50,900 nucleotides of DNA from an uncultured Eubacteriales bacterium (GTDB lineage Bacteria > Bacillota > Clostridia > Oscillospirales > Acutalibacteraceae): assembly GCA_900316025.1 (NCBI GenBank), contig ONBJ01000012.1, positions 1 to 50,900 of the forward strand, written 5' to 3'. Positions within the stretch are counted from its first letter, which is position 1. Every line of letters begins with the position of its first letter. Under the pieces are notes generated by a model. The model saw only the letters and a program-made list of their open reading frames with translations, ran no database searches and was not told the DNA's origin. Shown one piece after another: positions 7,665-16,406 of this stretch. Made by a program: the position numbers and the translations under genes.

Positions 7665-9533
7665 TTATATTTCATCTTTACTTATCTTTTTTCTTGAAAC
7701 CGTGCCGTCCTCAGAATAATCGACAAAGTAAAGATAATTTTCATCGCAGGGAGCATAATAGCCCTCGTAGTCATGAGCAAGGAGAATGTAATCTCTTTTG
7801 CTTGTAACCTCACCGAGTTCAAATTCGGTGTAGAATTTAATTGCTTTGAGCGGATATTTTTTGCAGAAATATTCAACAAGCTCAGCCTTGGGAGTTGTGC
7901 AGTTAGGGTCGAGGATAATCTGACCTACAACGTCATGACCGCCCTTATCGTTTTTGAATGCACTGATTTCCCACTCAAGAATGGGGTCTGCCTTATCAAG
8001 AGAGTACTCTATCATAAACAAGTATACTCTTTCGCCCTGTTCATTTATGTAGGAATCTGACGCACGTCCTAAAATATTATATGAGCCGTCAGCATGACGA
8101 ACTGCAATATCTCCTGTAACGCCCCATTTTATACCGTTTTCGTCTATATACCATCTCTGAGCGGTAGCCTCGGGATTATCAAGGTAGCGGTCTGCGGCAG
8201 CAGGACTGGTTGCGTGAAGATTTGCAAGAACCTCATTTTCGGTAACAAGGTTTCCGTTATCATCAACAAGCTTTACGTGAACATGAGGTTCAAGTGGTTT
8301 ACCTGTTTCGTTTGTTTTTGTCTGCTCGTCCATAAAGTATGTAACGAGAGTAACGCCGCCCTCCTCACTTGCACCTCCTCCGAGAGAGAAGCGGATTTTA
8401 CAGCCGTTGGCTCTGAGCCAGTTATCAATTTTGTAAACGGCACTTTTTGTAACAGGTTCTCCGCCTGAAGCGGGACGTGTAAGGTTGGAAAGTGCATCGG
8501 GAGCTATTACACCCTGTTTTACTGCCGAAAGGAAGAAGCTTGCGGTTGCAATAACGTTGTTGCATTTTGTTGCAGACAAATCTCTTGCGAAAGCGTTTTT
8601 ATTGTAGATAGGCTGAGGAACAAGTGTACCGCCTCTTGCAAGCGTCATAATAGCACAGCAGCGTTCGCCTGTCATATGCGTCATAGGAATAGCCTGGAAG
8701 CAGCGTTCTCCGACATAGTTCTGAGTATCAAGTCCAGCGTGCATTTCGATATAGGCATTGAGGGAGTATTCCTTATATACAACGCATTTGGGATTGCCTG
8801 TTGTTCCGCTTGTATAGTAATAGCTTATGTCACGGTCAAGGTCTGTAGGTCCGTAGGGGAGAGGAATGTCGCTTTTTTCGGCTGCCCTTTTGAGGTCATC
8901 GAGCTTTATGAACTCAACGCCCTTTATCTTGTCGAGGTTCATAAGGCATTCCATAATCTGATTGATGTCGAAAACCTCCTGCATTTTTTTAGGCATTTCA
9001 GAGGTATCAAGGAACATACCCTTTTTCTCCTCGGGCAGATAGTCGTCAAGGCTCATTACTATAACCTTTTCTATACTGCTGTTTTCGAGGTGGTCGACAA
9101 AGTATGGAAGAAAAGCGTCAAGAGTAACAATTACATTTGACTTCTTGTCCGAAGTATAGAGGTGAAAATCGTTTTTCAAAAACAAAAAGTTCACGTTGTT
9201 GCTTATTGCGTTGATGAAGTTGCACGCAAACAAAAGCATAAGATTTTCGATACTTACAGGCATACAAAGAGTAACAACATCGCCCTCTTTAACTCCCGCA
9301 AGCTTCAAGGCTCTTGCATAAGCATCTCTTAAAGCAGGAAGTTCCCTGTAGGTTATTACTGTTCCGAAATAGTCGAAAGCCTCACCGTCCATATTGTCCT
9401 GATTGAACGTCATAACGGTATCGAAAATATTCATATTATATATCGGAACACCGTTGATTACACGGTCAATCTTTGCCCATTCGGGGAATTTTCTTTTAAT
9501 GGTGGAAGTATTGATATTTGTAGGTTTTTTCAT
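7665..9533 (-). CDS. AMP-forming acyl/aryl ligase (ANL superfamily)
   Basis: A 622-residue adenylate-forming enzyme that would activate a carboxylate with ATP, usually followed by transfer to CoA. Core motifs are visible: A3 YYYTSGTTGNPK, an A5-like GGGASEEGG, A7 WGVTGD, A8 ILGRASDSYINEQGERV, and a C-terminal A10-like EVTSKRDY that supplies a Lys. ATG at 9533 follows AAGGAG. It is the first gene of a minus-strand unit with secreted SGNH hydrolases downstream, hinting at joint handling of an acyl or aryl ester, but this is only context. I cannot tell the substrate, and the A5 sequence is unlike the standard YGxTE. Confidence 0.85.
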   Translation of the reverse strand: MKKPTNINTSTIKRKFPEWAKIDRVINGVPIYNMNIFDTVMTFNQDNMDGEAFDYFGTVITYRELPALRDAYARALKLAGVKEGDVVTLCMPVSIENLMLLFACNFINAISNNVNFLFLKNDFHLYTSDKKSNVIVTLDAFLPYFVDHLENSSIEKVIVMSLDDYLPEEKKGMFLDTSEMPKKMQEVFDINQIMECLMNLDKIKGVEFIKLDDLKRAAEKSDIPLPYGPTDLDRDISYYYTSGTTGNPKCVVYKEYSLNAYIEMHAGLDTQNYVGERCFQAIPMTHMTGERCCAIMTLARGGTLVPQPIYNKNAFARDLSATKCNNVIATASFFLSAVKQGVIAPDALSNLTRPASGGEPVTKSAVYKIDNWLRANGCKIRFSLGGGASEEGGVTLVTYFMDEQTKTNETGKPLEPHVHVKLVDDNGNLVTENEVLANLHATSPAAADRYLDNPEATAQRWYIDENGIKWGVTGDIAVRHADGSYNILGRASDSYINEQGERVYLFMIEYSLDKADPILEWEISAFKNDKGGHDVVGQIILDPNCTTPKAELVEYFCKKYPLKAIKFYTEFELGEVTSKRDYILLAHDYEGYYAPCDENYLYFVDYSEDGTVSRKKISKDEI

Positions 9534-9947
9534 ACATAAGCTCCTTCTTTAATTCCTGAAACTATGATTGAGCAAATATATCATTTTTCGTGATTATGCA
9601 CAATAAATATACACTGCCTGTCACCCTGAACGAAGTGAAGGGTCTTAAAAAAGATTCCCTCACTCCGTTCGGAATGACAAGCGTTTGTGCAATTTTTTAA
9701 ATTTGCTCATTTATGGCCTGAAAAATATTTTATCCTAAAACAAAGCTTGAATTTTCGTTTTTGATTTTAGCATTTATAGAAACGTTTAGTCAATAAGCAA
9801 GGCATAAAAAAAAGTAAATAAATTATGAACAAAATCCATATTGGAATAATATTGCATTATTTATATAAATTTTATACAAATTTTATTAAAATTTGTCCCG
9901 GCTGATGAATTTCAGGCAGAAAAGCGGGACAGGTCTGTTTTTTCGGT
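9534..9947. other. Divergent intergenic region
   Basis: This A/T-rich gap separates the ligase unit (minus) from the ABC transporter (plus). It holds a ligase promoter candidate on the minus strand (TTGACT 9793-9788, 18-bp spacer, TAAAAT 9769-9764) and an imperfect inverted repeat at 9619-9678 that would be transcribed in the ligase leader. I see no gene in it. Confidence 0.6.
9619..9678. repeat. Imperfect palindromic repeat (TGTCACCCTGAACGAAG type)
   Basis: TGTCACCCTGAACGAAGTGA... (from 9619) pairs imperfectly (about 18 of 24 positions) with the segment ending GTTCGGAATGACA (to 9678). It resembles a dispersed palindrome that I recall from many unrelated bacterial genomes. Single copy in this window and unrelated to families A and B. 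Confidence 0.75.
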
Positions 9948-9976
9948 TTGACAGAGATAATATCTTTTGATATAAT
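9948..9976 (+). promoter_or_regulatory. Consensus sigma-A promoter of the znu-type operon
   Basis: TTGACA (9948-9953), 17-bp spacer, TATAAT (9971-9976): a perfect match to consensus. Transcription would begin near 9983, which rules against an ATG at 9985 and supports the start at 10012. Such a strong promoter implies control by a repressor (for example a Fur/Zur-type protein), but I cannot identify an operator with confidence. Confidence 0.85.
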
Positions 9977-10011
9977 TCATTCTAATGTATTTTGACAGCG
10001 GTGATTTATAT

Positions 10012-10764
10012 ATGTCTATTTTAAAGTGCGATAACGTAACAATGAGCTATGACGGAAACGTTGTGTTTAAAGAACTTAGCTTTGAAATCAGTGCAGGGGA
10101 CTATCTTTGTATTGTGGGTGAAAACGGTTCGGGAAAAAGTACGCTTATGAAAGGAATTTTAGGACTTCATTCTCCCGGTTACGGCAGATTTGTATACGGA
10201 GAGGGTCTGAAACAAAAGGAAACAGGCTATCTTCCGCAGCAGACTCCCGTACAGAAGGATTTTCCCGCATCGGTGTGGGAGGTTGTTCTTTCGGGAAGGC
10301 TTAACAGTAAAGGCGTTATGGGACTTTACACAAAGGAGGATAAAAAACAGGCTGAAAAAAATCTTGAAAAGCTTGGAATACCATCTCTGAAAAAGAGGTG
10401 CTACAGAGAGCTTTCGGGAGGTCAGCAGCAGAGAGTACTTCTGGCAAGAGCATTATGTGCCGCAAAAAAGCTTATTTTGCTTGATGAGCCTGTTGTCGGA
10501 CTTGACCCTGTTGCCGCATCTCAGATGTACAATATAATAAAAGACCTCAATGCAAAGGATAAAATGACAGTCATAATGGTATCTCACGATATTATCAGTG
10601 CAGTAAACTACGCAACACATATACTTCATATGTGCGTAAACGGTGATTTCTTTTTCGGAACAACTGAGGAATATAAACACAGTGAACTCGGAAGCAAATT
10701 TCTCTATCACAACTGTCATTGCAGTGACTGCGAACTGCACGAGCAAAAACATATTCACCACTAA
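10012..10764 (+). CDS. znuC: Metal (zinc/manganese-type) ABC transporter ATPase
   Basis: The ATP-hydrolysing subunit of a metal importer. Walker A GENGSGKST, Q-loop LPQQTP, signature LSGGQQQR, Walker B KLILLDEP and switch His in VSHD are all present. The C-terminus is rich in His and Cys (HNCHCSDCELHEQKHIHH), suggesting metal sensing or handling. ATG at 10012 is chosen over 9985 because the promoter's start site falls at about 9983 and a GGTGAT segment precedes 10012. The permease follows about 100 bp downstream. The ZnuC/TroB/MntB families cannot be separated by sequence reading alone; zinc is favoured by the tail. Confidence 0.9.
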   Translation: MSILKCDNVTMSYDGNVVFKELSFEISAGDYLCIVGENGSGKSTLMKGILGLHSPGYGRFVYGEGLKQKETGYLPQQTPVQKDFPASVWEVVLSGRLNSKGVMGLYTKEDKKQAEKNLEKLGIPSLKKRCYRELSGGQQQRVLLARALCAAKKLILLDEPVVGLDPVAASQMYNIIKDLNAKDKMTVIMVSHDIISAVNYATHILHMCVNGDFFFGTTEEYKHSELGSKFLYHNCHCSDCELHEQKHIHH

Positions 10765-10867
10765 AAATAATTCTTTGCAGTAAGTAAATTATGTTATATT
10801 TTGATTTCTGTTTTTTTATAACAGATTTTAGATTTTAGTTGAATTTATCGGGAAGTGATTTTTACTT

Positions 10868-11686
10868 ATGGATATACTTTCAATGTTCGGTTATAAATTT
10901 ATGATAAGGGCTTTGATAGTTGGAATACCCGTTGCATTGTGTGCGGTTTTGCTGGGAGTAAGTCTTGTTCTGAAGCGGTACTCTATGATTGGTGACGGAC
11001 TTTCTCACGTTGGCTTCGGAGCATTGGCAGCAGCTTCGGCATTCAACTGGGCACCGCTGCCTGTAGCCATACCGATAGTTGTGCTGTCGGCATTTCTTCT
11101 GCTTAGGCTGAGCGAAAACAGCAAGATAAAGGGCGATTCCGCAATAGCTTTGATTTCAAGCAGTGCATTGGCAATAGGCGTGACGATTGCCACACTGAAA
11201 AATGGTATGAACACGGATATAAGCAATTATCTGTTCGGAAGTATAGTAGCGGCTTCGGATTTTGATGCAGTTTTAAGCTTATGCCTATCTGCCGTTGTAA
11301 TAGTACTTTACATACTGTTCTATAACAGAATTTTTGCTGTCACCTTTGATGAGAATTTTGCAAAAGCCACAGGAACAAGGGTTAGCTTTTACAATACAGT
11401 AATAGCCATACTTACCGCTCTTACTGTGGTACTCGGTATGAGAATTATGGGAACGCTTCTTATTTCCAGCCTTATAATTTTTCCTGCACTTACTTCAATG
11501 CAGGTCTGCAAAACGTTCAAAAGTGTTGTGATTACTTCATCTGTACTTTCGGTTTCGTGCTTTTTCTTTGGAATTACGGCATCATACCTGTACAGAACAC
11601 CTGTGGGAGCAAGCATAGTAATAGTAAATATAATAGCTTTTATAATATTTCTCTGTATACGTACAGTAAGGGGAGGACGCTCATAA
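10868..11686 (+). CDS. znuB: Metal ABC transporter permease (ABC-3 family)
   Basis: A 272-residue inner-membrane permease with about eight to nine hydrophobic helices. It carries family segments SLVLKRYSMIGDGLSHVGFGA near residues 28-50 and LRIMGTLLISSLIIFPA-like sequence (MRIMGTLLISSLIIFPALTS) around residue 195, which are characteristic of ZnuB/TroC proteins. It pairs with the ATPase just upstream. A GGGAAGTGAT segment precedes the ATG. No gene for the periplasmic-type metal-binding lipoprotein (ZnuA) lies in this window, so the binding protein must be encoded elsewhere. A family B cloverleaf repeat lies 34 bp after the stop codon. Confidence 0.92.
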   Translation: MDILSMFGYKFMIRALIVGIPVALCAVLLGVSLVLKRYSMIGDGLSHVGFGALAAASAFNWAPLPVAIPIVVLSAFLLLRLSENSKIKGDSAIALISSSALAIGVTIATLKNGMNTDISNYLFGSIVAASDFDAVLSLCLSAVVIVLYILFYNRIFAVTFDENFAKATGTRVSFYNTVIAILTALTVVLGMRIMGTLLISSLIIFPALTSMQVCKTFKSVVITSSVLSVSCFFFGITASYLYRTPVGASIVIVNIIAFIIFLCIRTVRGGRS

Positions 11687-11720
11687 CCATGATTCAGAGG
11701 TCTGAGGTTTCGCTCAGGGG

Positions 11721-11816
11721 GCGATTGCAGATGACCAAAGGCAAAGCCTTTGGTCGCATAAAAGTGCCTTGCACTTTATGCCCTTGCGGAATATTCCGCA
11801 AGGAATCTGCAATCGC
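11721..11816 (+). repeat. Family B cloverleaf element, copy B1
   Basis: Closing stem GCGATTGCAGA (11721-11731) / TCTGCAATCGC (11806-11816) brackets three hairpins. Arm 1 is 11733-11755 (GACCAAAGGC/GCCTTTGGTC). Arm 2 is 11756-11781 (GCATAAA(A)GTGC/GCACTTTATGC). Arm 3 is 11782-11803, a perfect 22-nt palindrome centred on AATATT. Left flank GGTTTCGCTC resembles the flanks of B2 and B3. It sits between znuB and the acyltransferase gene. Confidence 0.9.
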
Positions 11817-11879
11817 AAGCGTGCCCCGTACAAATTGTGCTTACACTGAAAAAATGTGTGTAAATTTGGAGATGGTTTT

Positions 11880-12962
11880 GTGAAAACGTCAAAAAGAAAA
11901 TCAGGAATTGAGCTTCTGAGAATAATAGCAATAATTCAGATTATATTTCTTCACGCTTATCAGTACGGCGGCTTCGGAAAGGCGGCGGCTGATTATTTGT
12001 GCGGAAAAGAAATACTGGTAATGTCTGCATATTCGCTTTGCAGAGCACCTGTTGATGTTTTTGTTATGATTTCGGGTTATTTTATGATAACCTCTGAGTT
12101 CAATATAAGAAAAACGCTCAGACGTGCAAAAAAGCCTTATGAAGCAATGATTTTTTACTCGGCTGCAATATCGCTGATATTTTTTATTGCAGACCCGGGT
12201 CTTATCACACCGCCGAACGTATGCAAGGCGTTTCTGCCGTTTCTTTCAAGAACGTGGTATTTTCTTGACAACTATATTATAATACTGCTGATAAGCCCGT
12301 TCCTGAACAAAATGCTTTCATCTCTCAGCAAAAGACAGTACCTTTACTTTCTGGGAGTTATTTTTGCCGTGGTGAGCGTATGGTCGACACTGGCTCATAT
12401 AGACGGTATAAATCAGGTGGTTTCCACTAAAAAAATACTGGATCAGGAATACGGAAAAAGTCTGGGAGGCTTTCTCCTTATGTACATAACAGGAGGTTAT
12501 CTGAGACTTTTTGTCGGAGATAAAAAGAACGGCAGAGAAAAACCGAACCTTATATATATGGGAGCTTTCCTTGCACTTTGTATGCTTGATTTGGCTCTGT
12601 ACGGCTTTGTACCTCAGTACAGGCACGTTTTCGGAATGTTTGACAATCCGATAGTTCTTTGTGAAAGTGCCTGTCTTATCCTGTTTTTCAGGGATTTCAA
12701 ATTCAGCTCATCGGTAATAAACCTGCTTGCTTCAACTACTCTGGGAGTTTATGCAATACATGAGCATTATTTTATGAGGAAGTGGATATGGTCTGTGCTG
12801 AGCTTTAAGGATAAGGCTCTTTTTGAGGGCTTTATCTTTATTCCTGCGGTTATGGGAGGCTGTATTGCAGTGTTTATATGCTGCTCACTGGTGGAGTTTC
12901 TGAGAGAAAAAGGCTCGATGTTTATACATAAAAAGCTTTCGGAGCGAAAAAGTAAGGATTAA
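11880..12962 (+). CDS. Membrane acyltransferase (acyltransferase-3 / OafA type)
   Basis: About 360 residues with some ten hydrophobic helices. The N-terminus KSGIELLRIIAIIQIIFLHA carries the R...H pattern of membrane O-acyltransferases that decorate cell-surface glycans. GTG at 11880 is chosen because GGAG lies 8 bp upstream and the family motif begins right after it; an upstream ATG at 11856 lacks an RBS. The C-terminus is Lys/Arg-rich. The gene stands alone between a cloverleaf repeat and the pullulanase promoter. The acyl group and acceptor are unknown. Confidence 0.85.
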   Translation: MKTSKRKSGIELLRIIAIIQIIFLHAYQYGGFGKAAADYLCGKEILVMSAYSLCRAPVDVFVMISGYFMITSEFNIRKTLRRAKKPYEAMIFYSAAISLIFFIADPGLITPPNVCKAFLPFLSRTWYFLDNYIIILLISPFLNKMLSSLSKRQYLYFLGVIFAVVSVWSTLAHIDGINQVVSTKKILDQEYGKSLGGFLLMYITGGYLRLFVGDKKNGREKPNLIYMGAFLALCMLDLALYGFVPQYRHVFGMFDNPIVLCESACLILFFRDFKFSSSVINLLASTTLGVYAIHEHYFMRKWIWSVLSFKDKALFEGFIFIPAVMGGCIAVFICCSLVEFLREKGSMFIHKKLSERKSKD

Positions 12963-13011
12963 TTATTGTAATTTATATAAAAAATGAGCAATATATGTAT
13001 TTTATTTTGAA

Positions 13012-13040
13012 TTGTACATTCTGGTATTTTATGATATAAT
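13012..13040 (+). promoter_or_regulatory. Putative sigma-A promoter of the pullulanase gene
   Basis: TTGTAC (13012-13017), 17-bp spacer, TATAAT (13035-13040). The leader of about 105 nt contains a short hairpin (CCGAA...TTCGG, near 13100). I see no clear CcpA-type operator. Confidence 0.65.
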
Positions 13041-13153
13041 GTGCTGTATATTGAACCCGATGCTTTTCGTATGGCGTGTCAGGTGCAGTATACATATTGC
13101 CGAATTATGATTTCGGCTGACGGAATTTTTTTCAATCCGGAGGGAAAATTTTT

Positions 13154-16100
13154 ATGCCAACGTTACAGGAAAGATATGAAACAATAGGCAACTATTATAA
13201 TGCAAGGGAAATATATCCGCTTTATGACGGAGATGACCTCGGAGTGACATACAGTCCTGAGAAAACAACATTCAAGGTATGGGCACCGAGTGCGGTAGCG
13301 GTATCGTTAAATCTGTACAGGACAGGTTCAGATGTAGAGCAGGGCTCAGAAAAAGTTATAACAATGGCTATGGTTAAGGATAACGAAACAGGAGTATGGA
13401 GTATCTGCGTAAAAAGTGATTTAAAGGGATTATATTATACATACAGCGTTCTTGTAGACGGAGTTATGCGTGAAACACAGGACGTTTATTCAAAAGCAGT
13501 AGGCGTAAACGGAAACCGTTCAATGATTCTTGATATGAAGGAAACAAATCCTGAGGGCTGGTCAAAGGACAAGCACGTATTTGTTGACAATCCGACAGAT
13601 GCGGTGATATGGGAAATTCATGTAAGGGATTTTTCCATAAGCAAGTCATCAGGCGTTGAACCGGAAAACAGAGGAAAATATCTCGCATTCACGCAAAGAG
13701 GAACAAAGGTGAACAAACAAAGGGACGTTTCTTCCTGTGTTGAATATCTTGTTGAGCAGGGAATAAACTATGTACACCTTAACCCTGTATTTGATTTCGG
13801 TTCTATAGACGAGGCAATGCACACTTCTCAGTACAACTGGGGATATGACCCCGTAAACTTCAACGTACCCGAAGGCTCATATTCAACCAATGCCGCAAAG
13901 GGAGAGGTAAGAATAAACGAGTTCAAACAGATGGTTCAGGCACTCCATGACAGAGGCATAGGAGTTATTATGGACGTTGTGTATAACCACGTTTATTCCG
14001 CAGGCGACAGTTGTTTTGAAAAGACAGTACCCGGTTATTATTTCAGAATGTACTCACAGTATCAGTTCTTTAACGGAAGCGGATGTGGAAACGTAACTGC
14101 TTCCGATAAGGCAATGTTCAGAAAATATATGATAGACTCTCTGAAATACTGGGCAAACGAATATCATATAGACGGATTCAGATTTGACCTTATGGGCTGT
14201 CACGATTACATTACAATGAATAAAATAAGGGAAGCACTCGATGAAATAGACCCCAGAATAATTATGTACGGAGAGCCTTGGATGGCAGACTGGCTCGGCA
14301 ACGGAATACACGGGGACTATGCGTGTATATCACAGAATGCGTTCAAATTAAGTCCTAGAGTAGGAATGTTCAGCGATAAAATGAGAAATGCCCTCAAAGG
14401 AAATACAGACGATGACAGCATAGGATATATTCAGGGTGCAACAAACGTAAACAATGAAATAAAGGCAGGTATGATGGGCGGCTCAAACGATACCTTCGGA
14501 AGATGGGCAAGAGAGCCTATGCAGTGCGTGACCTATAACTCGGCACACGATAACCTCACACTCTGGGATAAAATTCTCAGATCAAACGGAAACAATGACT
14601 ATAACGGACATAACAGCGTTGTTATTGCACAGAACAAACTTTCAGCCGTAATAGTGCTTACATCTCAGGGAGTGCCTTTCTATCTTGCTGGTGAAGAGTT
14701 TGCAAGAACAAAGTTCGGCGATCACAACAGTTATCGTTCCGCTGACGGAATAAACAAGATAGACTGGACAAGGGTTGTAAGATATGAATACCTCGTAAAA
14801 TATTACAAGGGACTTATGGAAATAAGGGCAGCTTACTCTCCGTTCAGGTCGGGTGACGGTTCAGCGGCACACTACACATACTTTGTAGAAAACGGAAGTG
14901 CAATAGGATATACCGTAAGAAATATGACAAAAAATGCACAGAATGAATGGGGTACAGTTGCAGTTCTTGTAAATAACAGTACAAGTCCCAAAATGCTTGA
15001 ACTCAGAGTAAACGGAGAAAAAACTCCCGATAAATGGGCTGTTGTAGTCAACGGTGACAATGCAGGTCTTGAAAGACTTGGAACAATACACGGAAACAAT
15101 ATAAATGTTCCTCCCCGAAGTGCATTGGTGCTTGTAGATGACAAAACATTCGACAGACTGAAAAAGGCAGACAAGAGCTACCGAACAGTTATAGTAAAGC
15201 ATATAGATGTTGAAACCAACGAGATTATAAAGCAGGTTTCATCACATTACATAAAGGGAACAACCTACAGAACACACCCTCATAAGGAAATGCTTTTTGA
15301 ATATTCTCTCGTTGAAAGCTCAGACAATCCCACAGGAGTTATCGGAGATGATGATGTTGAGGTCAAATACTATTATCAGAGAGATGAAAGAGAGAATTTC
15401 AGAATTTTCAAAAATCAGATAACTGAGGACGGAACATCTGTAGTTCCTGCCAATGAGTGGAGAGTAAAGAAGGGCGATAAATATTCTGTTAAGCCCGATG
15501 CCGTTCATGGCTATGAGCTTGATACGGACAGACTGCCGAGGGCTATAGGAAAAGTAAAGGCTGATACGGTAATTACCTATATTGACAAGCTTGTACCTCC
15601 GTCACCGCTGAAGGTACACTATTTCAACCACAACAACTGGATAGCACCGCACATATACATATACGATGAAAGAGGCGGTTCTGCAAGACCTGTTGTTGAC
15701 CAGTGGCCCGGAACTCAGATGAAGATAGAGAATAACAGCGGCTGGTGGGTATTCGGAGATGTTGATATAGACGAAGCTCAGGTTGTGTTCAGTGATGGTA
15801 TTTTCGGACAGGATCCCGAAGCAAGTCACCCCGGCTACAAGGTATCAGGTGAAGTTTGGATAAAAGACCAAAAAGTATACTTCAATTCAAGAGTAGTTGT
15901 CAGTCACGTTGACGCAAACGGAAACAAGCTTGTTGAAGATTATATTGAACCGGGTATAAACAAGTGCAGTGACGATACCTACAAGGTATTCCCCAGAGAA
16001 GACCTCGGAAATGTTCTCCAGACCATAGGAGATGTTTCGGGAGCATGGAGTACCACTGTAAAGAACGTAATATTTATTTACGAAACAAAGCCTGAAAAGA

Positions 16101-16279
16101 AAAAAGAAGATATCAAGGAAGATACTCAGGAAAATACTCAGGAGAATACTCAGGAAAACAATTCCGAGAGTAACCCTGAGGAAAAACAGGAAAAAAATAC
16201 TGAAACAGAAACAGCAACCCCTGAAACTTCGGAAGATACTCAGACAGCATCTTCCGAAGCTCCTGAAAAAGAGAATTGA
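13154..16279 (+). CDS. pulA: Type I pullulanase, GH13, with MucBP-like and starch-binding modules
   Basis: Debranches alpha-1,6 links in pullulan, amylopectin or glycogen. Order: CBM48-like N-terminal domain (about residues 25-120), GH13 barrel with YNWGYDPVNFNVPEGSYS, DVVYNH (about 273), nucleophile Asp in GFRFDL (about 344), acid/base Glu in YGEPW (about 374) and HDN (about 469). Then come a beta domain, a MucBP-like repeat (about 675-745), a second related unit (755-815), a CBM25/26-like starch-binding module (about 819-905, WPGTQM...GWWVF), another MucBP-like unit (912-980), and a Glu/Thr/Asn-rich low-complexity tail. GGAGGG precedes the ATG. There is no signal peptide and no LPXTG motif, which is odd for such surface-type modules. 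Confidence 0.93.
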   Translation: MPTLQERYETIGNYYNAREIYPLYDGDDLGVTYSPEKTTFKVWAPSAVAVSLNLYRTGSDVEQGSEKVITMAMVKDNETGVWSICVKSDLKGLYYTYSVLVDGVMRETQDVYSKAVGVNGNRSMILDMKETNPEGWSKDKHVFVDNPTDAVIWEIHVRDFSISKSSGVEPENRGKYLAFTQRGTKVNKQRDVSSCVEYLVEQGINYVHLNPVFDFGSIDEAMHTSQYNWGYDPVNFNVPEGSYSTNAAKGEVRINEFKQMVQALHDRGIGVIMDVVYNHVYSAGDSCFEKTVPGYYFRMYSQYQFFNGSGCGNVTASDKAMFRKYMIDSLKYWANEYHIDGFRFDLMGCHDYITMNKIREALDEIDPRIIMYGEPWMADWLGNGIHGDYACISQNAFKLSPRVGMFSDKMRNALKGNTDDDSIGYIQGATNVNNEIKAGMMGGSNDTFGRWAREPMQCVTYNSAHDNLTLWDKILRSNGNNDYNGHNSVVIAQNKLSAVIVLTSQGVPFYLAGEEFARTKFGDHNSYRSADGINKIDWTRVVRYEYLVKYYKGLMEIRAAYSPFRSGDGSAAHYTYFVENGSAIGYTVRNMTKNAQNEWGTVAVLVNNSTSPKMLELRVNGEKTPDKWAVVVNGDNAGLERLGTIHGNNINVPPRSALVLVDDKTFDRLKKADKSYRTVIVKHIDVETNEIIKQVSSHYIKGTTYRTHPHKEMLFEYSLVESSDNPTGVIGDDDVEVKYYYQRDERENFRIFKNQITEDGTSVVPANEWRVKKGDKYSVKPDAVHGYELDTDRLPRAIGKVKADTVITYIDKLVPPSPLKVHYFNHNNWIAPHIYIYDERGGSARPVVDQWPGTQMKIENNSGWWVFGDVDIDEAQVVFSDGIFGQDPEASHPGYKVSGEVWIKDQKVYFNSRVVVSHVDANGNKLVEDYIEPGINKCSDDTYKVFPREDLGNVLQTIGDVSGAWSTTVKNVIFIYETKPEKKKEDIKEDTQENTQENTQENNSESNPEEKQEKNTETETATPETSEDTQTASSEAPEKEN

Positions 16280-16307
16280 TTTACATAATTTATTGACTTA
16301 AAATCCT

Positions 16308-16391
16308 TAAAGTTTAGGTCAAGCCTTTTCAAAGGCTTGCGGTTTCCAAAGGCGGAGCCTTTGGTGGGATTTTTAAGGGCAAAGCCCTTAA
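16308..16391 (+). repeat. Family A three-hairpin repeat, copy 3
   Basis: Plus-orientation copy between the pullulanase and gpsA genes. Hairpin 2 is CCAAAGG/CCTTTGG and hairpin 3 TAAGGGC/GCCCTTA. GTTTA near the left edge can pair with TAAAC just after hairpin 3. The repeat ends about 15 bp before the gpsA start, so it forms the upstream edge of that gene's ribosome binding region. Confidence 0.92.
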
Positions 16392-16406
16392 ACGAGAGAA
16401 TATATT

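Noticed and set aside
9985-10011. ATG 9985 as the start of the ABC ATPase
   Set aside because: The perfect sigma-A promoter at 9948-9976 would start RNA at about 9983, leaving no leader or RBS; ATG 10012 fits family length and has a GGTGAT upstream.
11557-11883. Plus-strand open frame across the znuB end and copy B1
   Set aside because: It overlaps znuB out of frame and reads through the cloverleaf hairpins; no RBS or homology.
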